Positions 53,792 through 60,975 of a stretch of DNA of 60,975 bases are shown here, piece by piece (position 1 is the stretch's first letter; each line of letters opens with the position of its first letter). This DNA comes from Chitinophagales bacterium. GTDB taxonomy: Bacteria > Bacteroidota > Bacteroidia > Chitinophagales > S012-47. The notes below the pieces were generated by a model that worked only from the letters and a program-made list of their open reading frames with translations, was not told the origin of the DNA and did not search any database. The DNA is taken from the NCBI GenBank assembly GCA_015487695.1, contig WFPF01000040.1, positions 1 through 60,975 of the forward strand, written 5' to 3'. Position numbers and translations under genes: made by a program.

Positions 53792-55242
53792 CGGTATTTG
53801 ATGCAGACATTTTTGGGCTCAGTAAAGAAACGCAGCACTTCCCATCCGCCTTCGCGTCCCATGCCCGAGTTTTTCATGCCGCCAAACGGAGTGCGAAGAT
53901 CGCGCAACATCCAGCAATTGATCCAGACGATTCCCGTCTCGATTGATTCTGCCAGGCGATGGGCACGGCTGAGGTTCTCCGTCCAGATGGATGAAGCAAG
54001 GCCATATTCGCTGGCATTGGCTTTGCGCAGGGCATCCTCTTCGTCCGTAAAGGGGGCAATGCTGACTACCGGACCAAATATTTCTTCCTGATTGGTGCGG
54101 CAGTGTTCGTCAAGTCCTTCGATGATAGTGGGCTCCACAAAGTAGCCATTGCTGCATCGCTTGTTCACTTCGGGGATGCCGCCTCCAAGTAAAATGCGTC
54201 CCCCCTCATCTTTGGCCAGTTCGATGTAGGAAAGAATCTTTTCCTGATGATCTTTCGAAACCACCGCCCCTACCTGGGTATCCGGTGACTGGGGGTCGCC
54301 CACGCGCAATAGGCTTGCCTTTTCGAGAAAAGCAAGCTTGAAGCGTTCGTAGATACTTTCTTCGACCAGAATGCGCGATCCGCAGAGGCAGATTTGTCCC
54401 TGATTTGAAAAAGAAGAACGAAGCACGGTCTGTATCATGCGCTCAAAATCGCAATCGGCAAATATGACGGTGGGATTTTTACCACCCAGTTCGAGCGACA
54501 TTTTTTTGAAAAGGGGAGCAGCAAGAGAGGCTATTTTTTTGCCCGTCTCGGTGCCTCCCGTAAAACTGATGGCTTTGATATCATCCGATAGCACCATGGC
54601 TTCGCCTACTTTGCGGCCCAGTCCGTGCAGAATGTTCAGCACGCCCGGGGGCAACCCGGCTTCGATGCAAATCTTGGAGAGCAGATATGCCGTCATGGGG
54701 GTTACTTCGGATGGCTTGGCCACCACGGTATTGCCAATGGCGAGAGCCGGGGCGATTTTCCAGGTAAAAAGGTAGAGCGGAAGGTTCCAGGGAGAGATGC
54801 AAGCCACGGCTCCCAAGGGTCTGCGCAGGGTGTAGTTGATGGCACCGCTGGTCATATGATGCGATTCGGAAGAAAAGTGTTTGATGGCCGAAGCGAAAAA
54901 GCGAAAATTTTCGACCGCCCGGGGTATGTCAACGGTTCGCGCCAGGTTGACCGGTTTCCCGTTGTCTTCCGACTCGGCCACAGCCATAAGGTCCAGGTTC
55001 TGATAAATAAGATCCGCAATTCTGTTGAGCAGGCCCCAGCGAAAAGCAATCGGCTGGCGGGACCATTCGGAGAAGGCATTTTTAGCAGCGGCCACAGCCA
55101 GTTCCACATCCCGCTCATCCGAATTGGGGATGTAGGAATAGACTTCTCCCGTAGCCGGGTTGATATTGTCCAGATACTCATTGGGTACCGGATCTACAAG
55201 CTCTCCGTTGATGTAATTCTTGATGTATTTATCCGTCTTCAT
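53788..55242 (-). CDS. Aldehyde dehydrogenase, probable 2-aminomuconic semialdehyde dehydrogenase
   Basis: The 484-residue NAD-dependent dehydrogenase starts at ATG 55242 (MKTDKYIKNYINGE). It has ISPWNLPLYLFTWKIAPALA, the catalytic Glu in MSLELGGKNPTVIF, the catalytic Cys in FSNQGQICLCGSR and the C-terminal WINCWMLRDLRTPFGGMKNS. The last motif is typical of hydroxymuconic/aminomuconic semialdehyde dehydrogenases. With ACMSD and HAAO genes adjacent it should oxidise 2-aminomuconate 6-semialdehyde. It is 10 bp after the SDR gene. Confidence 0.93.
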   Translation of the reverse strand: MKTDKYIKNYINGELVDPVPNEYLDNINPATGEVYSYIPNSDERDVELAVAAAKNAFSEWSRQPIAFRWGLLNRIADLIYQNLDLMAVAESEDNGKPVNLARTVDIPRAVENFRFFASAIKHFSSESHHMTSGAINYTLRRPLGAVACISPWNLPLYLFTWKIAPALAIGNTVVAKPSEVTPMTAYLLSKICIEAGLPPGVLNILHGLGRKVGEAMVLSDDIKAISFTGGTETGKKIASLAAPLFKKMSLELGGKNPTVIFADCDFERMIQTVLRSSFSNQGQICLCGSRILVEESIYERFKLAFLEKASLLRVGDPQSPDTQVGAVVSKDHQEKILSYIELAKDEGGRILLGGGIPEVNKRCSNGYFVEPTIIEGLDEHCRTNQEEIFGPVVSIAPFTDEEDALRKANASEYGLASSIWTENLSRAHRLAESIETGIVWINCWMLRDLRTPFGGMKNSGMGREGGWEVLRFFTEPKNVCIKYR

Positions 55243-55252
55243 AAGCCAGAAT

Positions 55253-56044
55253 TTATAGGCTGCCCGTGCGGCCTCCATCTACCGGTAAATTGATTCCCGT
55301 AATATATGAAGCGGCCGGACTGGCCAGAAATGCAATGGCATTGGCTATCTCTCCGGCAGAGGCAAAGCGTTTCATGGGTATAATCGATTTCATCGCTTCA
55401 CTGACTTCCTCTGTGCTTTTTCCACCGGCCTTCGCTTTGGATTGAATGATGCTTTCCAGCCTGCCGGTCAGTGTGGCACCAGGCAGTACATTGTTTACCG
55501 TAATGCGATCAGCGGCCAGCTCATTGGCCATGGTTTTCGACCAGTTGGCTACAGCTCCGCGAATGGTATTCGATACTCCGAGACCCCGCAAAGGTATTTT
55601 TACCGATGTGGATATAACGTTGATGATGCGGCCATATCCGGCCAGCCGCATGCCGGGGATAAGCGCCCTGCTCAGCAGTTGAGCCGTGATGAGATGCATC
55701 TCAAAGGCCCTTCGGAACTCATCGGCAGCGGCTTCGGTGATCGGGCCACCCGGAGGGCCTCCCGTATTGTTGATGAGTATTTGATAGCTGATGCCATTTT
55801 GCAGCATATGATGTTGCACCTTCTCTGCCGCGCTTTCGGCTTCCGCAAAATCTGCCGCAATGAAGTCATGTGCCTGTCCATTGCCTTTTGGAAGTTCATC
55901 CAGACATTGTTTTAGTTTTTCTTCATTTCGGGCCAGCAGTGTAACACGGGCTCCGAGGCTTGCCAGTTCTATGGCGGACGCTTTCCCAATGCCTCCCGTA
56001 GCGCCTCCTACAAGGGCATGTTTATTCGACAAATCCAGATTCAT
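55253..56044 (-). CDS. Short-chain dehydrogenase/reductase-like protein with altered active site
   Basis: The 263-residue Rossmann protein starts at ATG 56044 (MNLDLSNKHALVGGATGG). The cofactor motif GGATGGIGKA (13-22) and INNTGGPPGGP are present, and Ser residues 145 and 147 sit at the usual catalytic Ser position. The expected YxxxK is replaced by SNTIR (158-162), so Tyr and Lys are Ser and Arg. That pattern occurs in a distinct SDR branch of unclear chemistry. It is first in the minus-strand run SDR-ALDH-CDF-RidA, so a role in tryptophan degradation is likely but unproven. Confidence 0.88.
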   Translation of the reverse strand: MNLDLSNKHALVGGATGGIGKASAIELASLGARVTLLARNEEKLKQCLDELPKGNGQAHDFIAADFAEAESAAEKVQHHMLQNGISYQILINNTGGPPGGPITEAAADEFRRAFEMHLITAQLLSRALIPGMRLAGYGRIINVISTSVKIPLRGLGVSNTIRGAVANWSKTMANELAADRITVNNVLPGATLTGRLESIIQSKAKAGGKSTEEVSEAMKSIIPMKRFASAGEIANAIAFLASPAASYITGINLPVDGGRTGSL

Positions 56045-56220
56045 GACAATAAAGATAAGGCAAAGCCTCATTGATAAAAATCTGACAACCCTGCCCGGCA
56101 GGTATGAAAGGTAGATTAAAAGAGAGGATGAAGGGCATTTGCAGAAGATGAAAATAATTCTTTCTGCAAGCTATATTTCAAAAAATGCTAACTTTCTATC
56201 CGTAATCAAACTGCTTGATC

Positions 56221-56751
56221 ATGTCTGTAATGAAACCCTTTAACCTGAATCAATGGCTCGAAGCAAACCGGGACAAACTAAAGCCACCGGTGGGCAACAA
56301 AAATCTCTATCCCGAAGGCGAGGATTATATCGTAATGGTGGTGGCCGGGCCCAATGCGCGCAAAGACTACCACTACAATGAAACCGAGGAATTATTTTAT
56401 CAACTGGAGGGAAATATCACAGTCAGAATCCAGGAAAACGGCCAGGCGGTAGATATGAAACTGGGACCCGGAGACATGTTTCTTCTCCCGGCCAGGGTGC
56501 CGCATTCCCCCATGCGCGAAGAAGGCTCTATCGGACTGGTCATTGAAAGAGTAAGAAAAGACAGCGATTTCAAGGATGGCCTGCAGTGGTACTGCGAGCA
56601 GTGCAACAACAAGCTGCACGAAGTATATTTCAAACTTGTCGATATTGAAAAGGACTTTCTCCCCAGGTTCAGAGAATTTTACGGTTCGGAATCTTTGCGA
56701 ACCTGCAGTTCCTGCGGTCATGTGATGGAAAGTGATCCCCGCTTCGTATAA
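56221..56751 (+). CDS. nbaC: 3-hydroxyanthranilate 3,4-dioxygenase
   Basis: The 176-residue cupin opens 3-hydroxyanthranilate to 2-amino-3-carboxymuconate semialdehyde. Counting from ATG 56221, the iron ligands are His51, Glu57 and His95, the substrate arginines are Arg47 and Arg99, and the rubredoxin-like cysteines are 125, 128, 162 and 165. These agree with the numbering known for the Cupriavidus (Ralstonia) metallidurans enzyme and support this start over TTG 56215. It is divergent from the SDR gene (176-bp gap) and heads HAAO-ACMSD-KynU-KMO. Confidence 0.97.
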   Translation: MSVMKPFNLNQWLEANRDKLKPPVGNKNLYPEGEDYIVMVVAGPNARKDYHYNETEELFYQLEGNITVRIQENGQAVDMKLGPGDMFLLPARVPHSPMREEGSIGLVIERVRKDSDFKDGLQWYCEQCNNKLHEVYFKLVDIEKDFLPRFREFYGSESLRTCSSCGHVMESDPRFV

Positions 56752-56771
56752 GTAAAATCAACGAAAGATAT

Positions 56772-57785
56772 ATGCCTCTTAAGATTGATATCCATACCCA
56801 TATTATGCCCGCACATGTGCCCCGCTGGGCAGGGCAATTCGGCTACAACGGATTTGTGCACCTCGAGCACAAGGGCCCCGGTTGTGCGCACATGATGAAG
56901 GGCGATGAATTTTTCAGAGAAGTTCAGGCCAATACCTGGGACAGCATGGCACGGTTGTCCGATTGCGATGTCCACCATGTGGATGTGCAGGTATTGTCGA
57001 CAATACCCGTTTTGTTTAGTTACTGGGCGAAGCCGCAGCATGCCTATGATGTAGCGCGTTTTCTGAATGACCACATTGCCGACACGGTGGCAGAGCATCC
57101 CAGACGCTTTGTCGGCCTGGCCACCCTTCCTATGCAGTCTGTCGATCTTTCGCTGCAAGAGCTGGAAAGAAGCATAAAGGAACTGGGATTGGCAGGAATT
57201 GAAATCGGGTCACATATCAACCACCAAAACCTGAATGATCCTGCATTTTATCCCCTTTGGCAGCTTGCCGAAGAACTTGGTGCTGCCGTATTTGTGCATC
57301 CCTGGGATATGATGGGGATGAAAGACATGCCAGACTATTGGTTGCCCTGGCTGGTGGGTATGCCGGCCGAAACCTCGAGGGCCATCTGCTCCATGATATT
57401 CGGGGGTGTATTCGAGAAGTTTCCCAATTTGCGTGTGGCCTTTGCGCATGGTGGCGGGGCCTTTCCGGCAAGCATCGGACGCATCGAGCATGGATTTAAC
57501 GTACGGCCCGACCTTTGTGCCGTTGACAACAAGGTGAAACCGAGTGCCTATCTCGGCCGTTTTTGGCTCGACTCACTGGTACACGATCGCAAGATGCTGG
57601 ACTACATTATCGGCCTGGTGGGGGCCGAAAAGGTTGCCCTCGGTACGGATTATCCCTTTCCGCTGGGCGAACTCGAGCCGGGGAAACTCATTGAAGAAGG
57701 CAACTATGATCCTGAAGTGCGCGACTATCTGCTTCACCGCTCGGCACTGGAATGGCTGGACATGAATAAAGATCAATTTTTATGA
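56772..57785 (+). CDS. nbaD: 2-amino-3-carboxymuconate-6-semialdehyde decarboxylase (ACMSD)
   Basis: The 337-residue amidohydrolase-fold decarboxylase turns ACMS into 2-aminomuconate semialdehyde, steering carbon away from quinolinate and NAD. Zinc ligands are visible: HxH in IDIHTHIMP (His8, His10), His in VFVHPWDMMG and Asp in GTDYPFPLGE, with the conserved AFAHGGGAFPASIGR between. It is 20 bp after the dioxygenase gene and 30 bp before kynureninase. Confidence 0.97.
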   Translation: MPLKIDIHTHIMPAHVPRWAGQFGYNGFVHLEHKGPGCAHMMKGDEFFREVQANTWDSMARLSDCDVHHVDVQVLSTIPVLFSYWAKPQHAYDVARFLNDHIADTVAEHPRRFVGLATLPMQSVDLSLQELERSIKELGLAGIEIGSHINHQNLNDPAFYPLWQLAEELGAAVFVHPWDMMGMKDMPDYWLPWLVGMPAETSRAICSMIFGGVFEKFPNLRVAFAHGGGAFPASIGRIEHGFNVRPDLCAVDNKVKPSAYLGRFWLDSLVHDRKMLDYIIGLVGAEKVALGTDYPFPLGELEPGKLIEEGNYDPEVRDYLLHRSALEWLDMNKDQFL

Positions 57786-57815
57786 AATTTGTTGCTCAGC
57801 CATTAAACCCGGAAT

Positions 57816-59093
57816 ATGTCATTTGAAAACAGCCTTTCTTTTGCCCGGCAACTGGATTTTAACGATCCGCTCAAGCGCTTCAGAAGCCACTTTTATATTC
57901 CGGTAAAAAATGCGGAAGAAGTGATATACTTCTGTGGCAACTCGCTTGGCCTACAGCCCAAATCGGCTCGCACCTATTTCGAACAGGAACTTCTCGACTG
58001 GGAGCAACTGGGCGTAGAGGGGCATTTCAAAGCACGCAACCCGTGGATGTATTACCACCACCGCTTTAAGAAGCCCCTGGCCAATATTGTAGGGGCTCTG
58101 CCCGAGGAGGTGGCCGCCATGAACCAACTGAGTGTGAACCTGCACCTGATGATGATTTCTTTTTATCGCCCCGACAGGAAGCGCTTTAAGATCATAGTAG
58201 AGGACTCCCTCTTCCCCTCAGACCGCTATGCCGTGCAGAGTCAGCTTAGGTTTCATGGTTTTGATCCCGAAGAAGGACTGATTGAGTTGAAGCCGAGAGA
58301 AGGTGAGTATACACTGAGGACTGCGGATATTCTGGAAGAAATAGAGGCCCATCGCGAGGAGCTGGCACTTATCATGCTGGGCGGAGTGAATTACTACACA
58401 GGCCAGCTTTTTGACATGGCCCGCATAAGCGAATACGGACATCGTGCCGGAGCTTTCGTAGGCTTTGACCTGGCACATGCAGCCGGCAATGTGATGTTGA
58501 ATCTGCACGACTGGAATGTAGACTTTGCTGTCTGGTGCAGCTACAAATATCTCAACTCCGGACCGGGCGGAGTGGCCGGGGCCTTCGTACACTCAAGGCA
58601 TCACCATGAGGAACTGCCGCGCTTCAACGGCTGGTGGGGCAATGAAGAAGAGAGTCGCTTTGAGATGAGCAGGGAATTCAGACCTGCTCCGGGCATTGAC
58701 CGCTGGCAACTCAGCAATGCACCGGTATTCAACATGGTCGCTCATGCGGCTGCCTTGGATTTGTTCGAAGTGGCCGGCATGGAGTTGCTCCGTCAGAAAA
58801 GTGAGAAACTTACCGCCTATCTCGAGTATCTCCTTGAGGATGCCATTGCCAAAGGGAAATTGGATGCCCGGATAATTACACCTTCCGATCCCCTGCAGCG
58901 GGGAGCGCAACTTTCCATCCTCACAGGGGCGAACGGAAAACAACTGTACAACAAGCTGGAGGCCGGAAATGTAATTGCCGACTGGCGGGAGCCAAATGTG
59001 ATCAGAGTGGCTCCGGTTCCGCTTTACAATAAATTTGAAGAAGTATACCGCTTTGTAGAGATACTGAGCAGCGACTGGGAAAGCGAAGATTAA
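57816..59093 (+). CDS. kynU: Kynureninase
   Basis: The 425-residue PLP enzyme cleaves (3-hydroxy)kynurenine to (3-hydroxy)anthranilate and alanine. It has YFCGNSLGLQPKSARTYFEQ, FDLAHAAGNVMLNLHDWNVD and the PLP lysine Lys244 in VWCSYKYLNSGPGG, followed by PRFNGWWGNEE. Length matches the family. KMO follows 9 bp later. Confidence 0.98.
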   Translation: MSFENSLSFARQLDFNDPLKRFRSHFYIPVKNAEEVIYFCGNSLGLQPKSARTYFEQELLDWEQLGVEGHFKARNPWMYYHHRFKKPLANIVGALPEEVAAMNQLSVNLHLMMISFYRPDRKRFKIIVEDSLFPSDRYAVQSQLRFHGFDPEEGLIELKPREGEYTLRTADILEEIEAHREELALIMLGGVNYYTGQLFDMARISEYGHRAGAFVGFDLAHAAGNVMLNLHDWNVDFAVWCSYKYLNSGPGGVAGAFVHSRHHHEELPRFNGWWGNEEESRFEMSREFRPAPGIDRWQLSNAPVFNMVAHAAALDLFEVAGMELLRQKSEKLTAYLEYLLEDAIAKGKLDARIITPSDPLQRGAQLSILTGANGKQLYNKLEAGNVIADWREPNVIRVAPVPLYNKFEEVYRFVEILSSDWESED

Positions 59094-59102
59094 TTGAAGA
59101 AA

Positions 59103-60443
59103 ATGAAAAACTCAAAGATACAGGTGATGGGTGCGGGCCTTGTGGGGTCGGTGCTGGCGGCAAACCTGGCACGAAAAGGCCATGAAGTGCATGTCTATGA
59201 AAAAAGACCCGACATACGCAAGGCCGGGAATATGGGCGGGCGCTCGATCAATCTGGCCCTGAGCGAGCGGGGCTGGAAAGCCCTTCGGCTGATTGGAATT
59301 GAAGATCAGATCCGGAAGGAGGCCATTCCGATGTATGGCCGTATGATTCACGATGAAAAGGGAAAACTGACCTTCCAGCCTTACGGAGTGGGTGATCAGG
59401 CCATTTATTCGGTATCAAGAGGCGGGCTCAATGCCCGGCTCATCGAGTTTGCCGAAAAACTGGGAGTGGACTTCCATTTTGAGAATGCCTGCGTATCTCT
59501 CGATTTGCGCGAGGGGATTATTGAACTTGAAAAAACTAAACTTTCGGCAAAGACCGTCACTTTTGGTGCCGATGGTGCCTTCTCGCGCATTCGTCTGGGC
59601 ATGATGAAGCAAGACCGCTTTGACTACAGCCAGGAGTACCTCCGTCATGCATATAAAGAATTAAGTATTCCACCCGATGAGCAGGGGGGCTGGCGGATTG
59701 AGAAAAATGCCCTGCACATATGGCCGCGTCACAGTTTTATGCTGATTGCCCTGCCCAATGCGGATGGAAGTTTTACCTGCACCCTTTTTGCTCCTTTCGA
59801 GGGCGAGAACAGTTTTGCAAAGCTCAGGACCGAAGAAGAGGTGACCCGCTGGTTTCAGAAGTTTTTTCCCGATGCAATAGCCCTTATGCCCACCCTCATC
59901 GAAGATTTTTTCAGCAACCCCACCTCCTCGCTTCATACCGTGCGCTGTCAGCCATGGAACAAAGGGCCGGTAGCGCTTATCGGTGATGCCGCACATGCCG
60001 TGGTTCCCTTTTACGGTCAGGGTATGAATGCCGGATTTGAGGATGTCACCGTGCTCGATGAATTAATGGAAGCCCATCGGGGTGACTGGCCGGAACTTTT
60101 GCATGCCTATGCCGTGAGCAGAAAGCCCAATGCCGATGCCATTGCAGATCTGGCCATTAAAAACTTTATGGAAATGAGGGATCGTGTAGCCGATGAGCGT
60201 TTCCTTTATCGCAAGAAACTGGAAAGGATGCTGCATGAAAAGTATCCGGATGAATACATCCCTGTGTACACGCTCGTTACATTCACACATACACCCTATG
60301 CCGAAGCCCAAAAAATGGGTAAACTGCAGGATCGCTTTTTCGGAGGACGAATTGAATCCTTGTTTCAAAATGCTGAGATTTCAGATGAACTGCTCGAAAG
60401 ACTTCTGAAGGAATGGAAGCAATACCTGAGAGAAGAAGCCTGA
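59103..60443 (+). CDS. kmo: Kynurenine 3-monooxygenase
   Basis: The 446-residue FAD monooxygenase hydroxylates kynurenine. FAD motifs are VMGAGLVGSVLAANLARKG with EVHVYEKRPDIR, and GDAAHAVVPFYGQGMNAGFED; GGRSINLALSERGW is a KMO signature. The C-terminal helix that anchors the eukaryotic enzyme in membranes is absent. ATG 59103 is chosen over TTG 59094 immediately after the kynU stop. It ends the plus-strand catabolic operon. Confidence 0.97.
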   Translation: MKNSKIQVMGAGLVGSVLAANLARKGHEVHVYEKRPDIRKAGNMGGRSINLALSERGWKALRLIGIEDQIRKEAIPMYGRMIHDEKGKLTFQPYGVGDQAIYSVSRGGLNARLIEFAEKLGVDFHFENACVSLDLREGIIELEKTKLSAKTVTFGADGAFSRIRLGMMKQDRFDYSQEYLRHAYKELSIPPDEQGGWRIEKNALHIWPRHSFMLIALPNADGSFTCTLFAPFEGENSFAKLRTEEEVTRWFQKFFPDAIALMPTLIEDFFSNPTSSLHTVRCQPWNKGPVALIGDAAHAVVPFYGQGMNAGFEDVTVLDELMEAHRGDWPELLHAYAVSRKPNADAIADLAIKNFMEMRDRVADERFLYRKKLERMLHEKYPDEYIPVYTLVTFTHTPYAEAQKMGKLQDRFFGGRIESLFQNAEISDELLERLLKEWKQYLREEA

Positions 60444-60499
60444 AAGCAGAAGAATAAAGGCAGCATCAGCAATTTTTTTTCTTCAACTTTGTTTTTGAA

Positions 60500-60975
60500 A
60501 TGATGCGAGTTCCGGTTCTTATTTTTCTGTATCTCTTCGCTTTTGCCCTTCGGGCTCAGTTGCCCGATTCTATCTACTATGCAGGTCATCCCGACTCGGC
60601 AGCACATCCTTATACTTATAATCTGGAGCCCGTGGTCTTTGTAGAGCAGAAAAGGTATTACGGACGTGAAAACCGGAGGGAATTTCTGATTACGCGCTTC
60701 TGTGTCCAGCGCGTGTATCCTTTGGCCATCGAAGCGCTGGAGCTGATGCGCGAGACCGATTCATTGCTTGCCGCAAATGATAAAAAACGGGTTCAGAAAA
60801 GGCTCTTGCGAAGAAATTACAGGAAGCTGAAATCGCAGTACAAGGAGGTCTTCAAAAATATGTATGTGGAAGAAGGCCGAATTATGATTAAAATACTTGA
60901 GCGAGAGACGGGAATGCCTTTTTACCGGATAATAAAGAAATACCGCAACAGCATTGATGCCGAATTTTGGAATAA
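60500..60975 (+). CDS. DUF4294 domain-containing protein (partial, runs off window)
   Basis: An open frame from ATG 60500 (or 60503) reaches the window end without a stop, giving 158 codons. It starts with a signal peptide (MMRVPVLIFLYLFAFALRAQ), then YNLEPVVFVEQKRYYGREN, FCVQRVYPLAIEALELM, a basic helix and IMIKILERETGMPFYRIIKKY with AEFW at the edge. These are typical of DUF4294, a Bacteroidota family of unknown role, usually about 200 residues. It may be read from the kmo transcript or its own start; a CAACTTTG near-match box ends 9 nt before the ATG. Confidence 0.8.
   Translation, partial: MMRVPVLIFLYLFAFALRAQLPDSIYYAGHPDSAAHPYTYNLEPVVFVEQKRYYGRENRREFLITRFCVQRVYPLAIEALELMRETDSLLAANDKKRVQKRLLRRNYRKLKSQYKEVFKNMYVEEGRIMIKILERETGMPFYRIIKKYRNSIDAEFWN

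Noticed and set aside
60444-60499. Terminator after kmo
   Set aside because: There is an eight-T tract (60473-60480) but no stable stem before it.

Overview
The window is chromosomal DNA of a Bacteroidota bacterium, probably an aquatic gliding or type IX-secreting lineage near Flavobacteriia, Saprospiria or Cytophagia. Supporting features are a complete gldKLMN locus with a PorP/SprF gene, a SprE/PorW lipoprotein, PorV-family and TonB-dependent outer-membrane proteins, promoters of the TTG-N17..23-TAnnTTTG type, near absence of Shine-Dalgarno sites, and an RprX/RprY-like two-component pair. The genus cannot be fixed from this sequence alone. Genes are packed tightly. No gene-free stretch exceeds 300 bp; the longest gaps are about 200 bp at 35363-35560 and about 170 bp at 18605-18775 and 56045-56220.

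Layout. 1-653: 3' end of a 23S rRNA, 5S rRNA and a strong terminator. 0.7-7.7 kb: YifB-type AAA ATPase, fumarylacetoacetase, flavin-reductase-like protein, lysyl-tRNA synthetase and a secreted leucine-rich-repeat protein. 7.7-10.7 kb (minus): sensor kinase, response regulator and a cyclase/formamidase-fold hydrolase in overlapping frames. 10.9-17.5 kb: Nat-type ABC exporter, HemW, BamA/TamA-like protein, DUF4271 protein and uroporphyrinogen-III synthase. 17.6-23.5 kb: PorP/SprF, GldK, GldL, GldM, GldN (type IX secretion and gliding motor). 23.5-30.3 kb (minus): SprE/PorW, PBP1A-like protein, UvrC. 30.4-32.9 kb: M23 peptidase, bactofilin, AtpZ, a small membrane protein and a SprT-like protease. 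In related genomes the F0F1 ATP synthase genes usually follow AtpZ; here they do not. 32.9-37.4 kb (minus): PdxA, DUF177 protein, L32, EF-P, AccB, AccC, with fabH missing from its usual place. 37.5-39.2 kb: RsmA and a hydroxyacid dehydrogenase.

39.2-48.0 kb: three very large or outer-membrane genes behind a good promoter: a TonB-dependent receptor-like protein, a 1291-residue secreted protein with a FlgD/T9SS-like C-terminal domain, and a PorV-family barrel. This looks like a dedicated surface export/display unit and is the best candidate for an under-described system. 48.0-51.4 kb: GreA, HIT protein, RuvC, flippase-like membrane protein and a DUF3108 protein.

51.4-60.4 kb: an almost complete kynurenine-2-aminomuconate route for tryptophan breakdown. 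It encodes tryptophan dioxygenase, kynurenine monooxygenase, kynureninase, 3-hydroxyanthranilate dioxygenase, ACMS decarboxylase, aminomuconate-semialdehyde dehydrogenase and a RidA-type deaminase, plus an embedded cation efflux protein and an SDR lacking the usual Tyr/Lys pair. The one missing step, N-formylkynurenine hydrolysis, could be supplied by the cyclase-fold hydrolase at 7.7 kb. The window ends inside a DUF4294 gene.
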